Shown here in pieces: positions 16,764-24,700 of a stretch of DNA of 28,763 bases. The translations under genes were made by a program, and so were the position numbers. The notes beneath the pieces are model-generated. The model saw only the letters and a program-made list of their open reading frames with translations. It searched no databases and was not told the origin of the DNA. This stretch comes from JAICND01 sp035281425 (GTDB taxonomy: Bacteria; Actinomycetota; Acidimicrobiia; Spongiisociales; ZC4RG35), in the NCBI GenBank assembly GCA_035281425.1, contig DATEDX010000145.1:1-28763 (forward strand). Direction: 5' to 3'. Position 1 is the stretch's first letter, and every line of letters starts with the position of its first letter.

Positions 16764-18002
16764 TCAGGCGACGGGGAGGGGACGGACCAGGGCCGCCAGC
16801 ATCCGATAGGCCCGCTCCCCAGTGTTGCGCTCGTCCTCGTCGAGGAGGTTGGACATCACCTTCAAAGTCCACTCCATCAGCGGCCGGTTGCGAAGCCCGA
16901 CATGGGCCAGGGAGCGCATCACCGACGGGTTGCCGATCAACTTCACGAAGATACGGGCCATTTTGTAATAGAGCCCGAACTCTTCGTCGAGACGTCGGCG
17001 ATATTCTTGGAGGAGGGTGAGGTCGGAAGCCCCCAGCGCCTCGGTGATCACCTGGGCGGCCAGATAACCGGTTTCGTACCCGTAGGAAATCCCTTCGCCA
17101 TTCCAGGGATTGATGGCGCCGGCGGCGTCACCCACCGTGATCCAGTTCGGTCCCACCAGGGGCGCCTTGGAAAAGCTCATGGTGAGCTTGCCTCCCACCG
17201 GCTTGCCGAGCCGGCCTTCTTCTTCGAATTGCCAATAGCGGGGAGCCACCCGCACGTAGTCCTCCATCATGCGGGTGGTGTTGACGTGTTTCCAGCGCTT
17301 GAAAGTGGAGAGCAGTCCGACACCGACATTGACGGTGCCATCCCCCAGGGGGAACACCCACCCGTAACCGGGCATGGTGGCGCCGGACTCATCCCGCAGG
17401 TCGAGTTGACTCTCGAGGAAGGGATCGCTCGACCGAGGAGAGCGGTAGTAGCCCCGGGCCGCCAGACCCATGGGGTAGTCCTTGCGCCGCACCGTCCCCA
17501 ACTCCCGCCCGAACCGGTTGAGAGAGCCGTCGGCGATCACCACCACCTCGGGAATGACTCTTTCCACCCCGCCGTCATGGGCGAGATCCACCGCCGTCAG
17601 CTCGCCTTGCTCCACCACCGGGGTGGCCTCGGTCTCTTCCCTGACCAGGACCCCCTGTTGGCGGGCCAGAGCGGCCACCTGGGCGTCGAGGTCGCGGCGG
17701 CGGATCACCCCTCCCCAGTCTGGATAACGGCTGTGTTGGGGCCAGTTCATCTCGAGAAACAAGTCGTCGCCGGCGAAGGAACGGAGTCCGGTGATGCGGT
17801 GGAATTCCGGCACCGAGAAGTCGAACCCCATCTCCGTGAGCCAGTAGATGGCGCGGGGAGTGAGCCCATCACCGCAGGTCTTGTCCCGAGGGAAGTGCTT
17901 CTTCTCCACCAGGGTGACGGAATGGCCATCGCGGGCCAACCAGTAAGCAGCTGCGGAACCGGCCGGACCACCCCCGACGACCAGCACGTTGCGTTGGGGC
18001 AT
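16764..18002 (-). CDS. Geranylgeranyl reductase family FAD-dependent oxidoreductase (MenJ-like)
   Basis: This is a flavoprotein of the geranylgeranyl-reductase family, 412 aa. Actinobacterial members such as MenJ saturate one isoprene unit of menaquinone; others act on archaeal or carotenoid lipids. The FAD-binding GGGPAGSAAAYWLA is at residues 10-23, KTCGDGLTPRA follows, and GDAAGAINPWNGEGISYGYETG gives the second FAD contact. The ATG (MPQRNVLVVGG) places the Rossmann strand right at the N-terminus; the longer frame upstream runs through the divergent rex gene. Being next to rex and in the same window as complex I supports a quinone-modifying role, by inference. Confidence 0.85.
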   Translation of the reverse strand: MPQRNVLVVGGGPAGSAAAYWLARDGHSVTLVEKKHFPRDKTCGDGLTPRAIYWLTEMGFDFSVPEFHRITGLRSFAGDDLFLEMNWPQHSRYPDWGGVIRRRDLDAQVAALARQQGVLVREETEATPVVEQGELTAVDLAHDGGVERVIPEVVVIADGSLNRFGRELGTVRRKDYPMGLAARGYYRSPRSSDPFLESQLDLRDESGATMPGYGWVFPLGDGTVNVGVGLLSTFKRWKHVNTTRMMEDYVRVAPRYWQFEEEGRLGKPVGGKLTMSFSKAPLVGPNWITVGDAAGAINPWNGEGISYGYETGYLAAQVITEALGASDLTLLQEYRRRLDEEFGLYYKMARIFVKLIGNPSVMRSLAHVGLRNRPLMEWTLKVMSNLLDEDERNTGERAYRMLAALVRPLPVA

Positions 18003-18058
18003 GGCCGCTGACGTTACCGGGCGGCGGGAGGGATCGATAAACCGGGCAGAATGGGTAG

Positions 18059-18679
18059 GTGCGCAGTATTCCCCGGGCGACGGTGGCCCGGCTGGCCCGC
18101 TACCTGCAGAGCCTCGACGAGTTGGATCGCCCCACCGTCTCCTCCGAGGAGATCGGAAGCGCGGCCGGGGTGGGGGCTGCCCAGGTGCGGCGCGATCTCT
18201 CCTACCTCGGTCATCAGGGAGTGAGAGGGGTCGGGTACGACACCGACCATCTGCGAGGGGCAATCATGCGGGAGCTGGGGTTGGTCGACACGGTGGGAGT
18301 GGCGATCATCGGCGCCGGAAACCTCGGTCAGGCCCTGGCGGGATACGGTGGATTCTCCGAGCGGGGATTCTTCGTTTCCGGTCTCTACGACATCGACCCG
18401 CAGAAGGTGGGAGGTCAGGTGGGGAACCTACCGGTCCGCCACCTCGACCAACTGGAGGCCGATGCCGATGCCGGCCGCTTCGCCATCGCCATCATCGCCA
18501 CCCCGGCCGAGTCCGCTCCCGATGTGTTGCGGCGTCTCAGCGCCAGTGGGGTGCGGTCGGTGCTCAACTTCGCTCCGGCGGTGCTGCGGCCGCCCGCCTC
18601 GGTAGAGGTCCGCAACGTGGATCTGTCGACCGAGCTGCAGATCCTCAGCTTCTACCGAACCCGGAAAGAGCCGGGCTAG
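18059..18679 (+). CDS. rex: Redox-sensing transcriptional repressor Rex
   Basis: Rex is a homodimeric repressor that senses the NADH/NAD+ ratio and controls respiratory and fermentative genes. The 206 residues show the winged helix (IPRATVARLARYLQSLDEL, QVRRDLSYLGHQGVRGVGY), the Rossmann domain (IIGAGNLGQALAGYGGF) and the C-terminal swapped helix ending. The start is a GTG; an ATG eight bases upstream is out of frame. No recognisable Rex operator (TTGTG-N8-CACAA) was found in its own upstream gap or before nuoA, so its targets are not shown here. Confidence 0.94.
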   Translation: MRSIPRATVARLARYLQSLDELDRPTVSSEEIGSAAGVGAAQVRRDLSYLGHQGVRGVGYDTDHLRGAIMRELGLVDTVGVAIIGAGNLGQALAGYGGFSERGFFVSGLYDIDPQKVGGQVGNLPVRHLDQLEADADAGRFAIAIIATPAESAPDVLRRLSASGVRSVLNFAPAVLRPPASVEVRNVDLSTELQILSFYRTRKEPG

Positions 18680-18695
18680 CCGTCCCCCAGACCGT

Positions 18696-18743
18696 TTTTG
18701 GCGCGCCTCGATCGGGCTATAGCCCGATCGGGGCGCGCCAAAA
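18696..18743. terminator. 48-bp near-perfect palindrome between convergent genes
   Basis: TTTTGGCGCGCC and CGATCGGGCTAT are mirrored by their complements across the centre at 18719/18720; the only defect is T18708 against G18731, a wobble pair in RNA. It lies 16 bp after the rex stop and 42 bp before the stop of the convergent cytochrome operon. It probably ends transcription from both sides, though the T-run lies before rather than after the stem on each strand. Confidence 0.75.
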
Positions 18744-18775
18744 GGGAGGGGAGCAGGCAAGGGAGGGGAGCAGGC
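18742..18775. repeat. 17-bp direct repeat
   Basis: AAGGGAGGGGAGCAGGC occurs twice in tandem (18742-18758 and 18759-18775), between the palindrome and the end of the cytochrome operon. The function is unknown. Confidence 0.85.
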
Positions 18776-18785
18776 CCGGAGGGGG

Positions 18786-19142
18786 CTAGGCCGCTCCCTC
18801 GGCCAGTTCTTCGTATTGCTTCAGGGCGACCAGAAACCCGACGAAGAGGGCCGCCGACACCACCAGATAGGTGATAGGGATGATGCGAATCTCGAAGGCA
18901 TTGAGTCCTTCGATGTCGGCCGGGCGAGGACCGCGGGGGGCGTAGATAACGAATAGCAGGCTGGAGATGGTCAACCAGCCGAAGATTCCCGCCCCGCTGA
19001 GTAGCAGACCCAGCTTTCGACCGGTGTTGGTGTAGAGCAGCAGGTAGATGGTTCCGTAGAAGATGGCGAATGCGGCCAGGGTGAGGATGATGCCGGTGAC
19101 GAAAAGATTCGCCGACAGCAACTCCCGGAACAGCTCTCGCAT
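18786..19142 (-). CDS. Small membrane protein of the cytochrome operon
   Basis: I do not recognise this 118-aa protein. It has three clear transmembrane segments (about 10-35, 43-66 and 88-108) and a short acidic tail, with no cysteine or histidine for cofactor binding. It is the last gene of the minus-strand cytochrome operon, starting three bases after the diheme cytochrome stop, so an accessory subunit or assembly role in that complex is likely. The palindrome at 18696-18743 lies just downstream. Confidence 0.75.
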   Translation of the reverse strand: MRELFRELLSANLFVTGIILTLAAFAIFYGTIYLLLYTNTGRKLGLLLSGAGIFGWLTISSLLFVIYAPRGPRPADIEGLNAFEIRIIPITYLVVSAALFVGFLVALKQYEELAEGAA

Positions 19143-19145
19143 GGG

Positions 19146-20843
19146 TCACTCCCTCCCGGTGAGGTTGCCGGAACGTAGATAGGTGGCGAGCAGCTCGATG
19201 TCCTCGGCGGAGAGCAGCATTCCGAAACCGGGCATGCGCCCTGATCCAATCCCATTGACGCCATAGGCCTGCTGGGCCACCGAGCCTTCGGTGAGAAACT
19301 CGACCAGCTCTTCTTGGGTGAGGAACTGGATGTTGGGTCGGCCCTCCCACAATGCCGGGCCGAAGCCACCGCTTCCCGCCTCCTGAGTGAAGATGACCCC
19401 GGCCGACCACCCCGAGGTGTGGCACCGGGCGCAGTAAGCGTTGAAGAGCCCCACCGCCCGGGAAGCCTGTTCGAGGTTCCCATCGAAGGCGGTCTCGGCC
19501 ACCGCGTCCAGATCGATCGCCCACCGCTGCTGGCGGGCGGCCTCCTCGAGGTTGGCGAGCCCGGCCTCGGCCGAGCCACGCAGTCTCTCCTGGTTGGTGG
19601 CGGTGACACCGAGTTGGAGGGCGGTGCTCTCCGCCGCCGACACCGCCCGGCTGGCGGCGGCGCTGTCCCTGTCGCCGCTCGACTCGGCATTGGTGGGGTC
19701 AAGACGGATCGGGTTGGGACTTAGGAACGCTGGTCGCACCGCCGCCACCGCCAGACCCAACTGGGTGGAGATAGTCGACTCGGCCTCGTCGGACAACTCG
19801 TCGCCGTCCTGGTCATCGCCAGAGGCGGCCAGGGCCTCCTCAATGGCGAGAACAAATTCGTAGAGGATCGGGTAATCGTCCTGCAGAGCAGCCAGGGTGG
19901 CAGCTATTTCCTCGGCGACCTCACGATCCGGCCGACCGCCGGTCTCTCCGTTGGCCGGGTCAAAAGTGATCACTTCCACCCCGGGCAGGGTCCACAGGGC
20001 GGTCAACTCGGCGCTGAGCTCGGACAGGCGAGTTTCGGCGGTGTCGGAGAGACCGTCGCCATCGGTATCGACCCCGCTGGCCGCCTCGTCGAGTAAGTCA
20101 CGCATTTCCCCGGCGATCCGTTCGGCCTCCTCCACCAGGCTGGGGGCCCGCTCGATGTCGGCTACCAGCTGGGCCTGGCGGGCGATGACCTTTTGGACTT
20201 CGACTTCCGCCGTGGCGAGCCGCTGCAACTGACCGGAAATGTTGCCTTGGATCCTGCTCAGGGCTTCGTCCTGGGGGATTTGGTGGGCGGCGAGGTAGTT
20301 GACGATGTCGGCCACCTGCTGCTCGTTCATGGCGCCGCCGCCCGCTACGCCCCAGGCGGGCATGGGGGTGTTGGGCCGGCCATAGGTGATCCAGAAGTTG
20401 ACCTCTTCCGGCTCATAGCGGTAGAGGATGTCGTCGAGGGAGGGGGCAAACCAGGTAGTGGAAACCCCCAGCCGTTTCTCGATGTAGGCGGCACCCCCGC
20501 CGGAGCCGCCGGCGCCGTGGCAGACGAAACAACCGAACTCCTCCACCAGGTGCTCGCCCCGGCTCACCGACTCCTCTGAAAATTGGTCGACGAAGCTCTC
20601 CTGCCGAGATTCTTCGCCCAGGAAATAGAGAGGAAGCCCCACCGCCATGAAGGCCGAAAGCAGCACCGCGGCCTGCTGGACCCGCTCCAGGCGGCGGGTT
20701 TCGAGTTCTTGGTCGGTGCGACCGGGAGCGAGATTGAGGGCCACCTCCTCTTTGCCCCGAGCCCGCAAAGCCGAAACTCCCAGAAAGGCCAGCCAGGCGA
20801 CGGCGCCGATCACAGCCAGGGTTATGACCAGGCGGGAGTCCAT
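19146..20843 (-). CDS. Membrane-anchored diheme cytochrome c with internal calcium-type repeats
   Basis: This electron carrier has 565 aa, two N-terminal hydrophobic helices (about 6-25 and 57-76) and two class I-like heme c domains. Heme 1 is CFVCH (105-109) with M161 in TPMPAWG as probable axial ligand; heme 2 is CARCH (471-475) with M537 in GRMPGFG. Between them lie about 270 residues of helical, coiled-coil-like sequence with two copies of a module: DTDGDGLSD (259-267) followed by FDPANGETGG, and DDQDGDELSD (343-352) followed by LDPTNAESSG. The aspartate patterns match EF-hand/thrombospondin-type-3 calcium sites. It starts two bases after the Rieske stop. It probably takes electrons from the Rieske protein, by inference. 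Confidence 0.88.
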   Translation of the reverse strand: MDSRLVITLAVIGAVAWLAFLGVSALRARGKEEVALNLAPGRTDQELETRRLERVQQAAVLLSAFMAVGLPLYFLGEESRQESFVDQFSEESVSRGEHLVEEFGCFVCHGAGGSGGGAAYIEKRLGVSTTWFAPSLDDILYRYEPEEVNFWITYGRPNTPMPAWGVAGGGAMNEQQVADIVNYLAAHQIPQDEALSRIQGNISGQLQRLATAEVEVQKVIARQAQLVADIERAPSLVEEAERIAGEMRDLLDEAASGVDTDGDGLSDTAETRLSELSAELTALWTLPGVEVITFDPANGETGGRPDREVAEEIAATLAALQDDYPILYEFVLAIEEALAASGDDQDGDELSDEAESTISTQLGLAVAAVRPAFLSPNPIRLDPTNAESSGDRDSAAASRAVSAAESTALQLGVTATNQERLRGSAEAGLANLEEAARQQRWAIDLDAVAETAFDGNLEQASRAVGLFNAYCARCHTSGWSAGVIFTQEAGSGGFGPALWEGRPNIQFLTQEELVEFLTEGSVAQQAYGVNGIGSGRMPGFGMLLSAEDIELLATYLRSGNLTGRE

Positions 20844-20845
20844 TG

Positions 20846-21709
20846 CTATTCAGCCGTCACGGCGCCGATGCAAGAGGGCCCCTGCGGATAGGGCACGGTG
20901 CGCCGAGGAGCTCGGGGAGACTGGATGATGGTCCCCGTCTTGATAACGAAACGATCGTTGACCACCTCCACGGCAAAGCGGTCGAGATTGCGAGGGGCGG
21001 GGCCACCGAAATATTCCCCGATGTAATCGTACTTCGAGCCGTGGCAGGGGCATTCGAAGCCCTGGGAGGTAGCGCACCAGGGAACCCGGCAACCCAGGTG
21101 AACACATTTCTGGTACAGCGCCATCAACCCTCCGGCGGCGACTCCCCGACCGGCGAACTGTTCCGACAACGACCCTTCATCGACGGGGACCACATAGGCC
21201 CGAGCCTCAGGAATGAAGGCAGGGATGACCCCGCCATCGGGGGTGCGGGTGGCGGTCAGCAGATCCGCGACCGGTCCAGCATCGACGTCGGCCCCGAACC
21301 CACCTGAGAGTTTGGGCCACATGAAAGCCAAGAGTCCGATGCTGAGTCCGGTGGCGTAGGCCCCGAAGGAGGCGCTGAGGGCACGGTTGAAGAACTGGCG
21401 CCGGCTCACCCCAGCCTCTTCCGGGGAGACCTCCACTACCCGTTGCTCCTGGGTGACGGTCACCGCTACTGGTACCGGCTCCGGTTGCTCTACCCGTCCA
21501 TCGGTGGTGGCAGGAGGAAGGGGTTCGATTTCTTCGACTTCGGGGATGTGGACTGGGGTGGGGCGATCGGCTCTCACCGTCTCCCGGCCGATGGCCTGGC
21601 GCCAGCTGTCGGCTCCGGTGGAGCGGCGCCAGGCGATGGCAAAGGCACCTACTGCCGCCAGCAGCGCAACCACCGCCACCCCTACCAAGAGCAGGGTGCT
21701 GGCGTTCAT
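20846..21709 (-). CDS. Rieske iron-sulfur protein of a cytochrome bc/b6f-type complex
   Basis: This is the Rieske [2Fe-2S] subunit that accepts electrons from quinol, 287 aa. Cluster ligands are C202/H204 (CVHLGC) and C220/H223 (CPCHGS), with C207 and C222 as the usual disulfide. It has an N-terminal helix (4-27), a long proline/acid-rich linker, then a twin-arginine motif SRRQFFNRA (102-110) before a second hydrophobic segment. This layout, a Tat-type motif after an extra first helix, resembles actinobacterial QcrA. Its ATG overlaps the PetD-like stop (ATGA). Confidence 0.92.
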   Translation of the reverse strand: MNASTLLLVGVAVVALLAAVGAFAIAWRRSTGADSWRQAIGRETVRADRPTPVHIPEVEEIEPLPPATTDGRVEQPEPVPVAVTVTQEQRVVEVSPEEAGVSRRQFFNRALSASFGAYATGLSIGLLAFMWPKLSGGFGADVDAGPVADLLTATRTPDGGVIPAFIPEARAYVVPVDEGSLSEQFAGRGVAAGGLMALYQKCVHLGCRVPWCATSQGFECPCHGSKYDYIGEYFGGPAPRNLDRFAVEVVNDRFVIKTGTIIQSPRAPRRTVPYPQGPSCIGAVTAE

Positions 21710-22701
21710 TCGAAATGCACCCAGTCTTTGATGTCGTCGAAGAAGATCCCATCCTGCCAGGGGTAGGCGAAGTTGAACCCGAGGCCGCGGAACAGCACTC
21801 CGAAGATGGTGAGGGTGGCCGAACCGGCCAGGAAGAACGTGTAGAGCATGATGGCGAAGCGTCGATCGGCCGGCCGGGTGGAAGGGTTGCGGTCGATGTA
21901 GGGAATCATCATGAAGCCGATAAGCCCAACAATGGTGGGCACCGTCACCCCGGCGATCTGGGGGTCGAAGTAGGACAGCAGCTCCTGGAGACCGAGAAAA
22001 TACCAGGGCGCCTTGGAGGGGTTGGGGGTGGCATTGGGGTTAGCCGGGTCGAGCAATGGGGCCTGGAGGATCACCGAAAGGACCAAGAGCAGGGCGGTCA
22101 CCGCCATCAGGGCCGTCAGCTCGGCGATCATCAGGTGAGGCCAGGTGTTGACCTTGTCGGTAGGTTCGGCCTTGACCTGCTGGATGGCGCGGGCTTTGAC
22201 CACGGTGAGGAGCCGCTGCGTACGCACCCCTTCCGGCACCCCCGCCGGTGGCGCCACCGGGCGCGGTTGCACCAGGGCGGCTCGTTTGCCGTTCCCGCCG
22301 CCGTTCCCCTCAGTGGAAGGAGCGGGCGGGGCCTCGGGAACGGCTGCCGGGGCGGGGGGAGCCTCGGGGAGGGAGGCCGCGCCGGCCGGAGCTTCGGCCG
22401 CTGCCACCGCCACCAGTTCTTTCTCCTCCTCCGGCTCGGGAGTCTCGGGTTCCCTCTCCTCCATCACCTCGGGCTCCACCTCTGGCTGGTTTGAACTCGC
22501 CACTCGTGACTCACCACTCACCACTGGCTCCGGCTCCTCCAGTGCCGGAACCTCCACGTCGTCCTCCGCCTCCGGAGGAGCCGGAGCCTGAGCCGGAACC
22601 TCGCCTTTCATCTCCGCCAGGACCTCTTCCACCGGACGCCCTAAAGCTTTGGCCTTGGCTTCGGCCGATCTGCGGAGCAGGCTTTCTGGGATTTCCGCCA
22701 T
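21706..22701 (-). CDS. Cytochrome b C-terminal half (PetD/subunit IV-like) with N-terminal tag
   Basis: This is the subunit-IV-like half of a split cytochrome b. The core, residues about 180-331, holds three transmembrane helices and NPSKAPWYFLGLQELL, part of the quinol site region. Family subunit IV is about 160 aa; here roughly 170 extra residues precede it. Residues 4-36 (IPESLLRRSAEAKAKALG, PVEEVLAEMKGEVPA) are homologous to the N-termini of two cytochrome c genes at 26136 and 26879. A long Pro/Ala/Glu linker follows and includes a heptanucleotide repeat. It sits 16 bp after the PetB-like gene. Confidence 0.9.
   Translation of the reverse strand: MAEIPESLLRRSAEAKAKALGRPVEEVLAEMKGEVPAQAPAPPEAEDDVEVPALEEPEPVVSGESRVASSNQPEVEPEVMEEREPETPEPEEEKELVAVAAAEAPAGAASLPEAPPAPAAVPEAPPAPSTEGNGGGNGKRAALVQPRPVAPPAGVPEGVRTQRLLTVVKARAIQQVKAEPTDKVNTWPHLMIAELTALMAVTALLLVLSVILQAPLLDPANPNATPNPSKAPWYFLGLQELLSYFDPQIAGVTVPTIVGLIGFMMIPYIDRNPSTRPADRRFAIMLYTFFLAGSATLTIFGVLFRGLGFNFAYPWQDGIFFDDIKDWVHFE
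22495..22522. repeat. Heptanucleotide repeat inside the PetD-like linker
   Basis: Four 7-bp units, ACTCGCC, ACTCGTG, ACTCACC, ACTCACC, lie in the coding sequence of the linker and encode VVSGESRVAS on the minus strand. The unit differs from the ACGTCTC family, but period, unit number and position behind the N-terminal module match the copies in the other two tagged genes. Confidence 0.8.
22560..22701 (-). other. Shared N-terminal module, copy in PetD-like protein
   Basis: Residues 1-45 encode MAEIPESLLRRSAEAKAKA and LGRPVEEVLAEMKGEVPAQ, aligning with VPEAIVKRSAEARAKATG and ATVDEVLAAWAGGAPAP of the two other tagged genes. The pattern suggests two short amphipathic helices. This is the most diverged of the three copies. 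Confidence 0.75.
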
Positions 22702-22717
22702 AGCTAAACCACCTTGG

Positions 22718-23491
22718 TCATAGAGGCCCCGATATGCCGCCGTCTTTGCGAACCCGCCAGAAATGCACGGCCATGAAGATGACGATCACGAAGGGGAAGA
22801 AGAGGACATGGAGGACGTAGAAACGAAGCAGGGTGGCGGCCGACACCTCGACGCTGGCCAGCAACAAGAACTTCACCTGGTCTCCCATCACCGGCACGAA
22901 GCCGGCCATATTGCTTCCGACGGTCACCGCCCAGTAGGCCAGTTGATCCCAGGGCAGTAGGTAGCCGGAAAAGGACAAGAGGAGGGTGAGTAGGAGCAGG
23001 ATGACGCCTACCACCCAGTTGAACTCGCGGGGCGGTTTGTAGGCGCCGTGATAAAAGACCCGGCTCATATGCAAAAACACCGACAACACCATCAAGTGGG
23101 CACCCCACCGGTGCATGTTCCGCACTAAGGATCCGAAGGCGACCGAGGTGGAGAGGGCTTGGATGTCGGCGTAGGCCCGGTTCTCGGTGGGCGTGTAATA
23201 GAACATCAGGAAGATCCCGGTGATGGTGAGAAGGATGAACAGGAAAAAGGAGAGCCCACCCAGGCAAAGCGTGTAGGAGAGCTTTACGCCGTGTCGCTTC
23301 ACCTTCACCGGGTGGAGGTGATAAAGCACGTTGTTCATCACCACGTAGCTGCGGTTGCGGGGGCTGTCCGTGTAGCCCTTCTTGAATGGGGAGCCGGGAC
23401 GCAGCACCGACTCGACGAATTGGGAGCCCCATAAGCGCTCGTTGGCTTCTTTAACCCGCTCCAGAAGCTTTCCGCGCATTCCTTCCGCCAC
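22718..23491 (-). CDS. Cytochrome b N-terminal half (PetB-like)
   Basis: This is the heme-binding half of the split cytochrome b, 257 aa with four transmembrane helices. The two hemes b are ligated by H127/H141 (HRWGAHLMVLSVFLH, 13 residues apart) and H228/H243 (14 residues apart). The 14-residue spacing in the second pair is b6f-like rather than mitochondrial bc1-like. SGYLLPWDQLAYWA is the conserved quinol-site segment. An extended soluble N-terminus of about 70 residues precedes helix 1. A strong AGGAGG lies six bases before the GTG start, so I prefer it to the ATG at 23479. Confidence 0.94.
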   Translation of the reverse strand: MAEGMRGKLLERVKEANERLWGSQFVESVLRPGSPFKKGYTDSPRNRSYVVMNNVLYHLHPVKVKRHGVKLSYTLCLGGLSFFLFILLTITGIFLMFYYTPTENRAYADIQALSTSVAFGSLVRNMHRWGAHLMVLSVFLHMSRVFYHGAYKPPREFNWVVGVILLLLTLLLSFSGYLLPWDQLAYWAVTVGSNMAGFVPVMGDQVKFLLLASVEVSAATLLRFYVLHVLFFPFVIVIFMAVHFWRVRKDGGISGPL

Positions 23492-23501
23492 CTATTGCCT
23501 C

Positions 23502-23954
23502 CTACCAGCGCATCCCATAGGCGTAACCATTCTTGAAGTCTCGCTGTCCGCTGTCATCGTCCCAGGGAGCCCGATTCAGCCCCAGCTGCTCCGCTTGCTC
23601 GGCCAGCGAGCCTTCGAACTTGCCCAACGAGATCACCCCGGTGGGGCAGCGATCGATACAGAGAGCACAGCGGGTGCATTCATCTTCATCCACGATGAAG
23701 AACCCGTAATTGGTGGGATCCTCGGCGGGATGGTCGACGTTGACGGCCTCGTCGATGGCCTGCAGCGACAAATAATGGATGCACTTCCAAGGGCAGATGT
23801 CGACGCAGCCCTCGCAGAGAATGCATTCCGACTGATCGATGTGGAGGAACTGCTTAGGCCGCAGCTTGTCCTTGAAGTAATCGCCTTCCACCAACGCCAG
23901 CTGGTAGTCGTCACGGATGGGGGGAGTTTCGTCGACGATCCCGGCCGGCATCAC
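23502..23954 (-). CDS. 2x[4Fe-4S] ferredoxin-like protein of the cytochrome b operon
   Basis: This is a soluble iron-sulfur protein of 150 aa with two clusters. Ligands are C44/C47/C50/C54 (CILCEGCVDICP) and C93/C96/C99/C103 (CTRCALCIDRCP), separated by about 40 residues in NrfC/NuoI-like fashion. No transport signal is visible, so it is probably cytoplasmic, docking on the n-side of the cytochrome b. Its GTG overlaps the stop of the upstream membrane protein gene by four bases, and it is 10 bp from the PetB-like gene. It could feed electrons into, or take them from, the b hemes; the direction cannot be read from sequence. Confidence 0.88.
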   Translation of the reverse strand: MMPAGIVDETPPIRDDYQLALVEGDYFKDKLRPKQFLHIDQSECILCEGCVDICPWKCIHYLSLQAIDEAVNVDHPAEDPTNYGFFIVDEDECTRCALCIDRCPTGVISLGKFEGSLAEQAEQLGLNRAPWDDDSGQRDFKNGYAYGMRW

Positions 23955-24595
23955 TCACCTGCCTTGAGGGCTTCGGGGCGGATCAGCGGGCGCCCGTAGG
24001 GAGAAACCGGCGTCGGCTTCTCGGCCCGGGGCCGGGGCTTGGAGAGCTGTTGCACCTGGAGGGCGAAAATGGCTCCCGCCACGATCATCACGACGTGATA
24101 ACCCATGGAGATGGAATCTTTGAGGGCCGCGAAAGAGAGCGCCACATCATTACCGAGGACGAGGAAGGGCGGGATCTGTAGGGCGATCTTCTGCGGTGAC
24201 CAGTCGAGGTCGGTCTGGGCCAGGTTGAGCCACTCCGAGGGCACGATCCCAAAGATCAGCACCAGTTCAATCCAAGCGAGAAAGGCGGCGAATGTGGCCC
24301 GTGACCAGGTCATGGGACGCCCGAGCACGAAAGCCAGCACCGCCCCTCCCAAGAGCAGCTGGGAAGCGGCGAAGGCAGCCAGATAACCGAGCGCTTTCCA
24401 ATACCAGGCCCGTGGTATCCAGTTGAAATAGTCCACCACCAATGGCACCTCTTCGCCGTCAACGGTGATGGTCTGAGAGAGGCTCGAATAGTGGATCCAG
24501 ATCACCGCCGCCGCCAGCAGAACGGAACCGGCGAGCATCATCAACCAGCCCAACCGGGATCGCTGGCTAGGGCTTAGATCCACCAGGCGGTGCAT
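23951..24595 (-). CDS. Four-helix membrane protein heading the cytochrome b operon
   Basis: I do not recognise this 214-aa protein. It has four hydrophobic segments (about 15-38, 68-92, 98-120 and 164-185) and a basic, proline-rich C-terminus. A loop after helix 1 holds YFNWIPRAWYWK, and the third helix leads into VPSEWLNLAQTDLDWSP. A few histidines are present, but no b-heme pair with normal spacing. I start at the ATG giving MHRLVDLSP, just before helix 1; the frame continues upstream into unlikely sequence over the divergent gene. It is co-translated with the ferredoxin and is probably its membrane partner. Confidence 0.78.
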   Translation of the reverse strand: MHRLVDLSPSQRSRLGWLMMLAGSVLLAAAVIWIHYSSLSQTITVDGEEVPLVVDYFNWIPRAWYWKALGYLAAFAASQLLLGGAVLAFVLGRPMTWSRATFAAFLAWIELVLIFGIVPSEWLNLAQTDLDWSPQKIALQIPPFLVLGNDVALSFAALKDSISMGYHVVMIVAGAIFALQVQQLSKPRPRAEKPTPVSPYGRPLIRPEALKAGE

Positions 24596-24700
24596 GAGCT
24601 TGTTTCTACCACACCCGGGGAAGAGCGACGAACCGCGACGGCCAGAGTGGGGTGGGCGTTTCCTGCCCTCTAAGCTCCCGGCGTCTCGCAACTTGAGAGG
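24596..24700. promoter_or_regulatory. Divergent promoter region of the two respiratory operons
   Basis: This 105-bp gap separates the head-to-head starts of the cytochrome b operon (minus) and the CcoN-like operon (plus). No strong hairpin or operator repeat is obvious. Neither start has a good Shine-Dalgarno, which would fit leaderless transcripts. The arrangement favours co-regulation. Confidence 0.5.

Noticed and set aside
22495..22522. Heptanucleotide repeat as a sequencing or assembly artefact
   Set aside because: Similar four-unit arrays with different unit sequences occur at four separate places and keep each reading frame open.
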